IMG/VR virus record: IMGVR_UViG_3300006916_000320 | Location: 1 to 26,422 of that record | DNA: 26,422 bases | Direction: 5' to 3' (one strand) | Source: a virus | In this document: positions 15,187 to 23,862 of the stretch, one piece after another | Numbering within the stretch: the stretch's first letter is position 1 | Layout of the letters: each line of letters opens with the position of its first letter | Notes under the pieces: generated by a model | What the model saw: the letters and a program-made list of their open reading frames with translations, nothing else | Database searches by the model: none | Told to the model about the DNA's origin: nothing | Translations under genes and position numbers: made by a program

Positions 15187-16597
15187 CTAAATCAAGCCCC
15201 TGATCCTGCGTATCAAGTTCCTCTCTTATCGCCTCGTCATCTTTCTCTGGATCAATAAGCCCGTATTTTTTCAACTGATCCCAAAGGTCTGACTCAGGGT
15301 ATTTGCCAGACTGCCAAGCGCCGACCAATGCGGTCAGCATTTGCGCGTCAAGCCTCTGCTCTACAAAGTCCTGCTGAATCTGATATTCAACGGCATCATT
15401 AGCCGCCATAAACCGAGCCATCCATGACAAGACCTTGGTATACGCATCAGAGACGTTTGAACAAGCAAGCGACAGCACAGAATGCTCGGCCTCCTGCTCA
15501 CCTTGTGACTGCGTAGCTGTTTTAACCGCTGTGCCCGGTTGAACCAATCGAGCGCCGAGGGAAATAAGCTGTTGCTCTTTGTCTTGCATTGCCTCCCTGA
15601 CCAGGGTGTTCGGCTGGGCTTGGGCAATACCATACTGCCCACCTTCAGGAAGTAACACAGGAGAGCGGGAGCCAACATAGACCCCATTCTTTTCCATCCA
15701 ATCGCGCCACTCCTCAGTAAGACCGGCCATCCAGGGTTGTGCCTGACCGACAAAGTAAGCGGAATCCTCATAGTCTGCGGAGTTTCGATAATGGGCAATG
15801 TTGATCTCTGCCATGTCATACATAGGCGAGGGATCAATGGTTGAATCGTTGTTATTAGACCCGATAAACGTTATGGGTATTTCATCCCATGCCCTGCCTG
15901 TTCCATCCAGGATAACAACAGGCTCTTGATACAAAACCCACTTATCCTTTCCGTTCTTGCGCCATATTTCCTGCGTGTAGCTGGTTTCGAGTCTTAGAAC
16001 CCGATACTGCTCTATAACATCAACACCGAACCCGTCCTCGGTTGGCTCTTCCACTGATTCACAAATAACAATTAAGGACAGCTTGTGTTCTGCCCCAACC
16101 TTTTTAGTGCGCCAGTTGACAATCTGTTCTGGCCTGATAGATACCACTGTGGAGCGCAAGCGGCCTGACACCATATCGGCGCGAGTGGCTTGCCCCTCTA
16201 CTTGAGGGTAGTCCACCAATAGCGCATGCCGTCCCTTTTTCAGCACACCACGGAGAGCAGATTGAGACTGCTGATAGATCGAGATGCCAGCCCCGTCAAT
16301 ATCCTCTGACACATAATCAAGGACGGACGGGACATCAAGGGAGGGGTCTTTTCTAAATGCAGCGCCGACCAATCCTTGCAGCGTTCTACCCGTGGCGTTG
16401 TAAAAAACTGCCCTTGCTAGATACTGGTCATAACGCTTGCTGTTTTCTACAGATAGATCACATGGGTTTGGTTTTGGCAGATACACCGTCTTTTTTGATT
16501 TAACCGCAGATTGCCCCGCCACTACGTCATCGGCAAGCGTCCAAGCATATAGCGACTGATCATAGTCATCTCGCTGAAATGTCACGTCATGTTTCAT
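15161..16597 (-). CDS. Portal protein, DUF4055 family
   Basis: This 478-residue protein has the DUF4055 pattern: YLPKPNPCDLSVENSKRYDQYLARAVFYNATGRTLQGLVG (residues about 39-78), the ALLVDYPQVEG strand near 122-132, and RPEQIVNWRTKK near 154-165. DUF4055 proteins are dodecameric portals through which DNA is packaged. The C-terminus is acidic (PEKDDEAIREELDTQDQGLDLDGD). It overlaps TerL through a shared TAATG and the MuF gene by 26 bases, the order TerS-TerL-portal-MuF. Confidence 0.88.
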   Translation of the reverse strand: MKHDVTFQRDDYDQSLYAWTLADDVVAGQSAVKSKKTVYLPKPNPCDLSVENSKRYDQYLARAVFYNATGRTLQGLVGAAFRKDPSLDVPSVLDYVSEDIDGAGISIYQQSQSALRGVLKKGRHALLVDYPQVEGQATRADMVSGRLRSTVVSIRPEQIVNWRTKKVGAEHKLSLIVICESVEEPTEDGFGVDVIEQYRVLRLETSYTQEIWRKNGKDKWVLYQEPVVILDGTGRAWDEIPITFIGSNNNDSTIDPSPMYDMAEINIAHYRNSADYEDSAYFVGQAQPWMAGLTEEWRDWMEKNGVYVGSRSPVLLPEGGQYGIAQAQPNTLVREAMQDKEQQLISLGARLVQPGTAVKTATQSQGEQEAEHSVLSLACSNVSDAYTKVLSWMARFMAANDAVEYQIQQDFVEQRLDAQMLTALVGAWQSGKYPESDLWDQLKKYGLIDPEKDDEAIREELDTQDQGLDLDGDIPAVN

Positions 16598-17826
16598 TAA
16601 GTCGCCATTCTCATGTTAATGGACATTGCAGGTTTGACCACCGGATATTCATAGTGGATGAAATAACCGCCACCATCAGGTAAATGGTCTAGCCCTTGCG
16701 TCTTGTCTGGATCGCCGTTTTTGTTGTATGCCTGCTGTTCAAGGCAGCGCGTATAATTTGGACATCTATCGACATTCACCAGATACCCATTCCCGAACGC
16801 GGCATTCATGGCGTTTATCCGATCTCTAACGGGTGGGTTTTTGCTTCTGGCATAAACGGAGAATCCTGCATCGCGCAACACCTTGATGTCAGTGGTTGCC
16901 GCATCGTTTGACTTCCTACTACCGCCCGTACTATCGGGATAGACCTGAATCGCATGACCCGGAAAGCGGGACTTTAAGACCCCGCACATATCGGGCGTGT
17001 CGTATGCCTTGCTGATCTCGTCAATCGCTATCGGTTTGCCATTGCGCTTGATATGAACCACCGCAGACATATTGCCCACGTTGAAATCCATACCCACGAA
17101 TAATGGCTCCCCAGGCTCCTGCGTTTCTGTTGTGTTGTTCTTAACCCTGTCAAAGCCGATGTAAATAGTGCCTGACGTAAGATTGACAAACTGTCCCTCT
17201 ATGTAGGCATTCAAAAGGTGTGCAGGGTAGATGTCTTTCAGAGACTCTATATAGTCCTCTGGTAGATGCGGGTTGCTGTATGTCGGCGCTCGGATAATCT
17301 CATACCCTGGCAGTGATTTAGCCTCCCAGGTCTCGTAAACAAAGCGGAACCCTTCAGGGGTTGTGGCTACAGCAGCGGTATTTTGCGCGTCCTGTTTGTT
17401 CTGACGATTCCTTGAGAGAATCCTGCGCCACACTTCAGCGGCATCATCACGCTTTAGTGTGTCCAGCTCGTCAACATCTGAATCGCCCACCTCATAGCCG
17501 ATGATCCGGCTTGGGGTATCCATTGACCTGAATATGATCCGACCGCAGCCCTCAATATCCAGAACATTGTGAGGGTGTTTTGTCAGCCTATACGGGATAT
17601 GTAGATTAGATAGCATTTCCTCAAACCGAGGCCATGCAATCATTCTGATCAGATCGTAGGTTGGCTCATAAAACGCCCTGTCCGTTGAGGGGCTTTGTAT
17701 CTTCCCCACAATAGAGCGGACAATTAGTGCCTCGGTCTTGCCTGAGCCAAAACCGCCAACAAAGGCGGGGTATTTCGAACCGGAGAATATGAACCGATCT
17801 TGTGGAACAGTTGGGCTAATCTCCAT
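16597..17826 (-). CDS. terL: Terminase large subunit
   Basis: This 409-residue packaging motor-nuclease has Walker A GGFGSGKT at 24-31, Walker B ending SDVDELD (116-122, Glu120 the likely catalytic base) and coupling motif TTPEG at 155-159. The RNase H-like nuclease follows with likely metal ligands Asp247 (VGMDFNVG), Asp298 (VYPDSTGG) and an aspartate in GLDHLPDG (380 or 384). The N-terminus is short, as in Terminase_6-type enzymes that lack a long TerS-binding extension. The gene overlaps TerS by 11 bases and the portal by one. Whether packaging is headful or site-specific cannot be judged from this alone. Confidence 0.93.
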   Translation of the reverse strand: MEISPTVPQDRFIFSGSKYPAFVGGFGSGKTEALIVRSIVGKIQSPSTDRAFYEPTYDLIRMIAWPRFEEMLSNLHIPYRLTKHPHNVLDIEGCGRIIFRSMDTPSRIIGYEVGDSDVDELDTLKRDDAAEVWRRILSRNRQNKQDAQNTAAVATTPEGFRFVYETWEAKSLPGYEIIRAPTYSNPHLPEDYIESLKDIYPAHLLNAYIEGQFVNLTSGTIYIGFDRVKNNTTETQEPGEPLFVGMDFNVGNMSAVVHIKRNGKPIAIDEISKAYDTPDMCGVLKSRFPGHAIQVYPDSTGGSRKSNDAATTDIKVLRDAGFSVYARSKNPPVRDRINAMNAAFGNGYLVNVDRCPNYTRCLEQQAYNKNGDPDKTQGLDHLPDGGGYFIHYEYPVVKPAMSINMRMAT

Positions 17827-18205
17827 TCGGTCGATTGATTACTATTGAAGGAATGTCTACACCTGAATGCTCGACCTTATCCACATATAAACCCGAAGCC
17901 TTGCCTCTGCTGATCTCTGCCGATATTGCAGCGGAGAACTTGCCATCCTGTTCAGAAGCATCCCGGAGCCGTTTGAGGTCATCGAGGTGCGCCTCAAGGG
18001 TGATCTGAGCCTTCTCTCTGACCGGCTTTCGAATGTCCTCAATTTTTAGGGCTATATTGGGGTCTGCTAATAGCCTGGAGGCTTCAACCGCTACCGAACT
18101 ATCACTCATACCATCAGCGTCATACGCCAACCTGTAAGCCTCAGAAGGGCTTCCTTTCTCTATGTAAAAGTTACAGAATCTTTCTTGTTTTTCTGTCAAT
18201 GCCAT
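17816..18205 (-). CDS. terS: Terminase small subunit (Terminase_2 type)
   Basis: From ATG 18205 this gives 129 residues starting MALTEKQERFCNFYIEKGSPSEAYRLAY, the canonical Terminase_2 opening (T-x-K-Q-x-x-F-x-x-x-Y...G-x-x-x-x-A-Y-x-x-A), a helix-turn-helix that binds the packaging site. The remainder is helical. The frame stays open to 18301, but the extra 32 residues have no family match and overlap the preceding gene, so 18205 is preferred (GGGGGC lies a few bases upstream). It overlaps TerL by 11 bases. Confidence 0.88.
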   Translation of the reverse strand: MALTEKQERFCNFYIEKGSPSEAYRLAYDADGMSDSSVAVEASRLLADPNIALKIEDIRKPVREKAQITLEAHLDDLKRLRDASEQDGKFSAAISAEISRGKASGLYVDKVEHSGVDIPSIVINRPNGD

Positions 18206-18243
18206 CTTAGCCCCCGGCTTTGATGATTGCGGCCCTGCCGCCT

Positions 18244-18573
18244 TTAACAAACCCGCAAATAAATCTTTGCATCTATGGTTTGGCTTTCCGATGTCCCACA
18301 AGTGATTAGGATTTCATAGAACCCCGAAGATGCCGCATCCACGGTGAACTGTATTGCTTCACCGATTGGTACGCTCACGCCATTGATACTGAGCACACCT
18401 GTAGATACAGCCTTGTTCGTAATGGTCAGCTCTGTGGTTGTTACCTCTACCACTGTGGGTGTACCTGTGAGGGTTTCCCCTGTGTCCAGCTTGCCGCTGA
18501 AATCAACAGCAACATGCCTCACCTCACTGGCAGACATCTCTTGTATCTGTGGCGCTGTGCTAGTCATTGTCAC
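18244..18573 (-). CDS. Small beta-rich phage protein upstream of TerS, unknown
   Basis: This frame of about 109 residues can start at GTG 18573 or ATG 18567, and neither has a good ribosome binding site. Translation is probably coupled to the 50-residue gene that overlaps it. The sequence (VRHVAVDFSGKLDTGETLTG, VEVTTTELTITNKAVSTG, FTVDAASSGFYEILITCGTSES, given as separate parts) alternates beta strands and turns like an immunoglobulin-type or decoration domain. The pattern D-x-S-x-x-L-x-x-G-E-x-L-T-G-T-P is common in phage and prophage virion-associated proteins. The exact role is unknown. Confidence 0.7.
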   Translation of the reverse strand: MTMTSTAPQIQEMSASEVRHVAVDFSGKLDTGETLTGTPTVVEVTTTELTITNKAVSTGVLSINGVSVPIGEAIQFTVDAASSGFYEILITCGTSESQTIDAKIYLRVC

Positions 18574-18712
18574 CGTCTACTGTGTAATGTAATAAGCTAA
18601 TGGGCATGGTGTAGTGGAGAACTTCATCGTCTACTGTGTACTCAAGACCCGGTACACCTGGGGCCACTACATCAGCATCCCCAAACCTGAACAATAACCA
18701 GAACGTACCCAT
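18560..18712 (-). CDS. Fifty-residue protein with duplicated YTVD motif
   Basis: ATG 18712-18710 overlaps the stop of the preceding gene as TAATG. The frame gives 50 residues, starting MGTFWLLFRFGDADVVAPG and ending HYTVDGDND before TAG at 18562-18560. The second half repeats itself: LEYTVDDEVLHYT and LLHYTVDGD, mirrored in the DNA as two copies of GTCTACTGTGTA on the plus strand. It fills an otherwise empty gap in a tightly packed operon, and its stop overlaps the start region of the next gene. Function unknown; it could be a small virion beta-hairpin protein. Confidence 0.6.
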   Translation of the reverse strand: MGTFWLLFRFGDADVVAPGVPGLEYTVDDEVLHYTMPISLLHYTVDGDND

Positions 18713-19596
18713 TAGGCAGGGTCTATTGTGGTGATTGGGTCTCCGGCAGTGGTGGTCACAGATGCCGTCCAGCTTGCAGTGGTATCATCTTCCTTGGTCA
18801 CTGTGAGCGTACCGCCAGATATGGAGACTTTGTTTCTGTTCATTCTAAGTGCCTGACGCACTGTCCTGACTACATCGCTGCCTGAATCTGTCCCTGTGGA
18901 CATATCCCTATTTAGAATGGCATCAGCAATGGCGTTTCGCTCTGTAGCGGTTAGCACTACATCGGCATCAGTATCAGCCAAGATTGCATCAAGGATAAGA
19001 TCGAGCCTGCCGCCGTTTTCCCAATCGCCCTGTAATTCATTGGTATCAATCAGGATTGCATCTGTGGACGTTTTAATGGCGTCCACATTGTCATCCACTG
19101 TGGCAAGGGCTAAGGCTGTGGCAGCGCCATCTGTTCCGCGCATATCCGTATTCGTTGTCACTGTATCGCAAAGATTGATAGCAGTAGCTGAAAGGTCAAC
19201 GCTGGTTGAGGGGTTTTCGACGTTGCCCCAATCAATCCCAGCCGCGCCTGTTGCGGTCACATCGAGAGTGTTCCCGACTGTTATTTTTGGTCTATACAGT
19301 TCAATGGTTCTTGTAACAGGAGCCATGCCAGCATGTGTAACATGAAAAACCATTTCCTCAGTATCATTACCAGAGCCGATGGTCATATCTTCATCAAGCA
19401 GTAATTCGTACACACCCGGCATATTGGTTGTGTCTGTTTCGTTAATCGTCGGGGTGGTCATTGCAGCCGCCACACCGCCATCTCTTGAACGATAAACGGT
19501 AAAGCTCGATAGCCCGGTTTCTCTGGTGGCAAAGTCAGTGGAATCGACAGCCACAAAGTAAATATATTGGTCTGTGGTTCCGCTTGGTATCCTCAC
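18712..19596 (-). CDS. Phage structural-like protein, beta domain plus helical repeats
   Basis: This 294-residue protein has an N-terminal domain (MRIPSGTTDQYIYFVAVDSTDFATRETGL, then FTVYRSRDGG) resembling BppU-like or baseplate-upper domains that define how far a ligand-binding strand varies. The middle is Asp/Thr-rich with a likely trimeric coiled-coil stalk (ATVDDNVDAIKTSTDAILIDTNEL, RLDLILDAILADTDADV). The C-terminus has a small beta domain (VSISGGTLTVTKEDDTTASW). This is the architecture of fibre or spike adaptor proteins seen in many marine phages. It overlaps the beta-helix gene upstream by four bases, so the two are probably made together. Confidence 0.7.
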   Translation of the reverse strand: MRIPSGTTDQYIYFVAVDSTDFATRETGLSSFTVYRSRDGGVAAAMTTPTINETDTTNMPGVYELLLDEDMTIGSGNDTEEMVFHVTHAGMAPVTRTIELYRPKITVGNTLDVTATGAAGIDWGNVENPSTSVDLSATAINLCDTVTTNTDMRGTDGAATALALATVDDNVDAIKTSTDAILIDTNELQGDWENGGRLDLILDAILADTDADVVLTATERNAIADAILNRDMSTGTDSGSDVVRTVRQALRMNRNKVSISGGTLTVTKEDDTTASWTASVTTTAGDPITTIDPA

Positions 19597-20624
19597 TGTA
19601 AAACGCCTCCAAGCCTATGTGCTGAAATAGTGGCAAACTGTCTGCCGAGATTTTGTAACCCTGGGGTTATGTCTGTTGGGGTTGCTGCTGATACAAACGT
19701 GTAAGCACCAATCGACCAATCTGTGATAGTGGTGTTTGCTATGTCAGCGGTGAACTCCGCTGATAAGTCGGTTCCTACGTCATATAGAGAGGAAGTGGCA
19801 TCTATTGAATAGTCACCCAGCGCTCCACCATAGGCAACGTAGTTCTCAAAATCACTGGAGCCAATACCTGTTACTTGATTCGTTCCGAAGGCTGTGGTGC
19901 CCGTCCAAAATGCGTTATGGCTTACACCAGAACGATACGTCTCCCCACCAGCTGCCGTACAGGCATCCACCTCTGTAGCAAAAGCACAGTTCTGAAAGAA
20001 AGGCATTAAATAGGCGCTGCTACCTGTACCGTAAGCCCCTATATCGCCAACAAAGGTACAATTGTAAAATTGGGGTTCTTCGAGTGACCCTCTATTGTAC
20101 CTAACCGCGCCAGACGAGGTCTGGCTTCTGCTTTGGATAATTAGGCAGCTCTCGAACATGTTTTCAATATTCGTGTCATTGAGCGTCAGCCCACCACCGA
20201 CATTACCACCACCAGAGCTGTCCCCGGATAGAATGCAGCGCTTTGCATAGCAACCGCCAACAACACCCCCCAGCTTTATGGCTGAACGGAATTCTGTCTG
20301 CTCAATTTCAACGTCAAGAAACGTTAAAAAATCTACCTCGCAATCTATCGTTGCATCGTTGGAAAAGTTATCGACGGTGAATTTAACCCCGGCCCCACGA
20401 ACTCCGTTATGTTCTGATCCAGCAGCGGCTTTGATCGTTATGCGGTTACTTGCGCTTGTAGTCCACCCGGCGATGGTGACATCACCAATGTACGTGCCAG
20501 CATCACACTCAAGCACATGCGAGTCACCAGCAGTAACCAGATCAGTTTGCTCGCCAGCCTCCCACGCAGACAGAGAAGAATAATCCCCACCAGATGTCTT
20601 AAGTGTTTTGGTAACTACAGCCAT
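19593..20624 (-). CDS. Right-handed beta-helix (tailspike-like) protein
   Basis: This 343-residue protein begins MAVVTKTLKTSGGDYSSLSAWEAGEQTDL, the usual start of phage and prophage parallel beta-helix proteins. Repeating short strands follow, with buried Cys/Asn/Phe residues (CEVDFLTFLDVEIEQ, CYAKRCILSG, FESCLIIQS, FYNCTFVGD, FQNCAFATEV), one per coil, typical of pectate-lyase-like folds. The end carries ADIANTTITDWSIGAYTF. It could be a spike or surface-polysaccharide-binding protein. No catalytic acid pair can be assigned by eye. It lies outside the tail block, between the cytochrome-like gene region and TerS. Confidence 0.75.
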   Translation of the reverse strand: MAVVTKTLKTSGGDYSSLSAWEAGEQTDLVTAGDSHVLECDAGTYIGDVTIAGWTTSASNRITIKAAAGSEHNGVRGAGVKFTVDNFSNDATIDCEVDFLTFLDVEIEQTEFRSAIKLGGVVGGCYAKRCILSGDSSGGGNVGGGLTLNDTNIENMFESCLIIQSRSQTSSGAVRYNRGSLEEPQFYNCTFVGDIGAYGTGSSAYLMPFFQNCAFATEVDACTAAGGETYRSGVSHNAFWTGTTAFGTNQVTGIGSSDFENYVAYGGALGDYSIDATSSLYDVGTDLSAEFTADIANTTITDWSIGAYTFVSAATPTDITPGLQNLGRQFATISAHRLGGVLQ

Positions 20625-20628
20625 TGGC

Positions 20629-20919
20629 TTAGCTCACCACTCCAGACTTGCCTGTAATCGCTGTCAGCTGGTTATAGAGCGCCTGTTTCAGTGCGACATA
20701 GACATCGGCCCCCGCAATGGTGGAGGCTTCTTGTATAGCTGCCGGGAAATCGGGGCCTTCCACCAGCGCAATTTTATCCGCCAGGGGATTACCGTTTTCA
20801 TCCAGTTCGTTGTAGCTGATGATGATTTCGGCCCGCTCCAGATCAATGGCAAATGCGCTGATATGGAATGCAGAAACAGTGATTGTTTTTACTTCGGTTT
20901 GATCAAGAGACAAGGGCAT
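20629..20919 (-). CDS. Conserved-looking phage protein, unknown
   Basis: This 96-residue protein begins MPLSLDQTEVKTITVSAFHISAFAIDLERAEIIISYNEL, a beta-rich start. An Ala/Asp-containing helix follows (FPAAIQEASTIAGADVYVALKQALYNQLTAIT). The gene is squeezed between the 118-residue gene and the beta-helix gene with gaps of a few bases. No motif is recognised. The order of several small beta-rich proteins before a beta-helix protein suggests a virion or fibre accessory role, but that is only context. Confidence 0.65.
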   Translation of the reverse strand: MPLSLDQTEVKTITVSAFHISAFAIDLERAEIIISYNELDENGNPLADKIALVEGPDFPAAIQEASTIAGADVYVALKQALYNQLTAITGKSGVVS

Positions 20920-20920
20920 A

Positions 20921-21277
20921 TCAGTTCCTTAATTTATCGGCGACGTGTTGGGCATCGATGTCGAAGCTGTACCGCCTACGCAGGCGCATAGCGGGGGTTT
21001 TAACGTGCTTCAGCAGTCGCGCAATTTGGGGCACCCGGAGTGCCGCCTTGGATGTCATATCGGCTGGAGTGTCCACCGGCGCCGTCAGCAGGTATTTGTA
21101 ATCTGCCACAGGCCCCGGCAAATCCACCTGCACAAACTTGGGCGGCCCTTCCGCACCGCCCCACACATGATCATCCGGCATGATCACTACGACATCTCCA
21201 CGCTTGTAAGCACCTCTCCTGTCTGTTTCAGGATCAGGGTGCGTGTGATCAACAGCCTTCACTAGCAGCCGTGCCAT
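20921..21277 (-). CDS. Small basic protein following the cytochrome-like gene, unknown
   Basis: This 118-residue protein has a start that overlaps the stop of the cytochrome-like gene as TAATG. The N-terminal half (MARLLVKAVDHTHPDPETD, then GAYKRGDVVVIMPDDHVWG) looks like a beta barrel of the kind found in phage proteins that read K-R-G-D-V-V-x-I. The C-terminal part is strongly basic (ARLLKHVKTPAMRLRRRYSF). No signal peptide or cysteine-based motif is visible, so it is unlikely to share the periplasmic location of its upstream neighbour despite the coupling. Confidence 0.65.
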   Translation of the reverse strand: MARLLVKAVDHTHPDPETDRRGAYKRGDVVVIMPDDHVWGGAEGPPKFVQVDLPGPVADYKYLLTAPVDTPADMTSKAALRVPQIARLLKHVKTPAMRLRRRYSFDIDAQHVADKLRN

Positions 21278-23862
21278 TACTGTGTCGCCCCGCTATCCAG
21301 CCAATCACCTATCGCTTTAAGCTCAACTGCACTTAAGTTCACAGGATGATCGGCACCAAAATCAATATCGTCGTCATACAGGTCGTCGGTACGACCATCG
21401 GTACGCTCGTTCGCGGCTTTCCAGTACAGCAGGCTCTCGCGGGCATACATGTTGTTGACGTATTTGCTAATCATAGGGCGCTGTAAGCCGTATTTTCGCG
21501 TCTCATTGGAGGAGCTGGTCATCTGCACTTTCAGGTTTTCTGGCAGGGCTTTCTGGGAAAAATCCCAAACCAGATTTTGATAATCGTACAGCGGCACATC
21601 ACCGCCGATCGCATGGCAGCTTGTGCATTTCGCCTCAAAAATCGGCTTAATGTCCGTAGCATAAGTAGGTACCGACATAGCTGTAGTTAAATCGAATGCC
21701 GGGGCTGAAAACGCCAGTGATTGCTCGTAGGGGCGGCCTTCTTTGGCATGCAGGTGACAACCCATACAGACGCGCTTCTCGCCCTGCCGCAATGACTGGG
21801 GCACCTGATCGCGCTTGATGATCCGACCGTCAGAATCCACCCCCGCCATAATGTAGGGCGTTTCACAGGGCAGCTCGGCTTTGAATGACTTGTCTGCCAG
21901 CAGTGGCGCATCACCCAGCAGTTTCACCCGGTTGCCAATACTGTTGTCCCAGTTGCGGCTGCGGGTGGTGTTCGGGATGATTTCATAGAAGCGAATAGCC
22001 GCCAGTTCGCTATGGTCGACGGCTTCCATCAAAGACCCGTTATTATCGACAGTTTTGTACTGCTCGTTGAACGAATATCCCGCGTAGTTAAGCGCATCAG
22101 TCGATCCAGCATCGGAACTGGCGATCTGACAGGAGCCGTCATCGGTGTCGACGAGTGCAGGCGTGGGGATGTCTCTTGCTACCACCACACGGGCACCGAA
22201 CTCATGCCATTCAGGTAGATCAACGATCAGTGTCAGATCATCGGGAGACTGGCTGGGAATCACGGTGGTTTTATACAGCCCCACATCGCAGCCAACTTGA
22301 TCACCGATCTTATCGGGTATTCTGGGTATGGCCCTTTCTACTTGTGTGCAGTACCCCATCCCCACAGACAGTATAAGCTGGTTGTCCGGAGTACCTTCCG
22401 GCCATCCCGCTTTGCCCATATAGTTCCCACTGGCGTCTAGGTGGGAGGCTGCATCTTCGGACGTAGACCACACCGCTGCGGCATAGTGCTGCGGATTAAA
22501 GTCAGGGGCCGCTCCTTCAATACCGTGCTTCTCTGGAGTCCAGCAAACCACGTCACCCAAACCGAGGTTGTTGGCCCGGTAGTAGTTCACCGTACAAATA
22601 TCATCGTTGGCGCGCTGGCCAAGGAAGTGCAGCGCCTTGACGGTATTGCTGCGGGGGTTCGACCCGGTGAGGCGGCTTTTATGGGCACCAAGCAGGGCTG
22701 TCATGTCCCCACCACGATAATCCATGCCCATGATCGGCCAGAAGTTGCTGGTGGTACCGGGCCAGTTCACACTACCGTTGTTTGTCCCATACGCAAGGTT
22801 ATGACTCAACCATTGTGAACTGTAGGCCACCCGACCGCTGTTCAACAGGTATGGGTGGAGCGCCGCCGTCACCTCGTGGGGGGAAATATCCACAACGTTC
22901 GAGCCATCCACGTCAGCAATAAATAAACGGGGTTCAGGGGCTTTTGATGTGCCAATGCGATCCAGATACGGTGCATAAAAGCCGTTGCGAGTGGAGCCAA
23001 ACAGCATCTTGCCGTTGGGCAACCATATCGGGGAAATGTCTTTATTGCCCTGATTGTGGGGCCATGCGGTCAGAGACTCACTCGCAATGTCATAGATATA
23101 AATGCGGGCGTCAGTGTTCGAGCCATTGAGCTGCTGGGGCGGGTAGTTGCGATTCTCGGGCCACGGTGGTTTCAGTCCGTCGGCTGAGTAGACAGAGAAG
23201 GCAATCTTTGAGCCGTCCAGTGATGGCATGGCATCGAACGGCACGCAGGGCCGCTCGGCGTTCATACAGTCATAAATGATTTTCTCAGTCCCATCCTCCG
23301 CCCGCAGCACCAACTGACCAGGAGCGTTGAAGCCATCGAACTGGCGACCCACTTCCGGCAGGGAGTCCATGTAGTCCCAGTTGTCGCTGGTGTAGTCGCC
23401 GCTGCTCAGTGCGACCGTGTGCTCACCGTGAGTGCGTGGGACGCGGGTATACACAATGCCGTTATTAATTGGATCAACAGCAGGAGGGCCGGTATCTACC
23501 ACGCAGCCGTCAGCGTCTACCGCTGCATCAGGGTTGGTGCCAGGACAGAAATCGTCATCGTCAAAAACACCATCGCCGTCGGTATCAACAGGGTCAGGCG
23601 GGGGCGTGCCCCCCAGCCCGCGAGTGTCTACCGTGATCCAGCCGCGATCCACTTTATAGATGCCGCCAGGGAGGCCCCATATCTTCTCAATAGCGTTAAT
23701 CTCCGCTATAGAACCGGGCACTCCGGGGACAGGAACCCCACTCTCGTCGGTAACGACCATATTCTCACGGGTTATTCTATTCCCACCAAAGGCATAACAG
23801 CCGATGACAAGCCCAAGGATTAAACCTATGCAGCAATGTATAAGGATTGCTTTGTAGTTCAT
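21277..23862 (-). CDS. HzsA-related lipoprotein with propeller body and two CxxCH haem motifs
   Basis: From ATG 23862 this gives 861 residues. A lipoprotein signal (ILGLVIGC, lipobox Cys22) is followed by a Ca-binding thrombospondin-type loop, DTDGDGVFDDDDFCPGT (93-109) with a matching VDADGC (115-120). A long beta-propeller-like region spans about 136-640 (PSLDGSKIAFSVYS; RIYIYDIASESLTAWPH; SPIWLPNGKMLFGSTRNG). The C-terminal domain has CMGCH (699-703) and CTSCH (746-750), which would bind two c-type haems. Order and motifs resemble proteins related to the hydrazine synthase alpha subunit, a widespread family mostly of unknown reaction; true hydrazine synthesis is not implied. ATG 23862 overlaps the lipase stop as ATGA with AGGA four bases upstream. 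The frame extends 36 codons further, inside the lipase gene. Haem attachment would depend on the host Ccm machinery. Confidence 0.8.
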   Translation of the reverse strand: MNYKAILIHCCIGLILGLVIGCYAFGGNRITRENMVVTDESGVPVPGVPGSIAEINAIEKIWGLPGGIYKVDRGWITVDTRGLGGTPPPDPVDTDGDGVFDDDDFCPGTNPDAAVDADGCVVDTGPPAVDPINNGIVYTRVPRTHGEHTVALSSGDYTSDNWDYMDSLPEVGRQFDGFNAPGQLVLRAEDGTEKIIYDCMNAERPCVPFDAMPSLDGSKIAFSVYSADGLKPPWPENRNYPPQQLNGSNTDARIYIYDIASESLTAWPHNQGNKDISPIWLPNGKMLFGSTRNGFYAPYLDRIGTSKAPEPRLFIADVDGSNVVDISPHEVTAALHPYLLNSGRVAYSSQWLSHNLAYGTNNGSVNWPGTTSNFWPIMGMDYRGGDMTALLGAHKSRLTGSNPRSNTVKALHFLGQRANDDICTVNYYRANNLGLGDVVCWTPEKHGIEGAAPDFNPQHYAAAVWSTSEDAASHLDASGNYMGKAGWPEGTPDNQLILSVGMGYCTQVERAIPRIPDKIGDQVGCDVGLYKTTVIPSQSPDDLTLIVDLPEWHEFGARVVVARDIPTPALVDTDDGSCQIASSDAGSTDALNYAGYSFNEQYKTVDNNGSLMEAVDHSELAAIRFYEIIPNTTRSRNWDNSIGNRVKLLGDAPLLADKSFKAELPCETPYIMAGVDSDGRIIKRDQVPQSLRQGEKRVCMGCHLHAKEGRPYEQSLAFSAPAFDLTTAMSVPTYATDIKPIFEAKCTSCHAIGGDVPLYDYQNLVWDFSQKALPENLKVQMTSSSNETRKYGLQRPMISKYVNNMYARESLLYWKAANERTDGRTDDLYDDDIDFGADHPVNLSAVELKAIGDWLDSGATQ

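Noticed and set aside
18206-18301. Longer TerS start at 18301
   Set aside because: The extension overlaps the preceding gene and lacks the TerS pattern, which begins exactly at M-A-L-T-E-K.
21277-23862. True hydrazine synthase (anammox) function
   Set aside because: No other hydrazine synthase subunits or anammox genes are nearby, and the family includes many distant relatives. Only the fold-level resemblance is supported.
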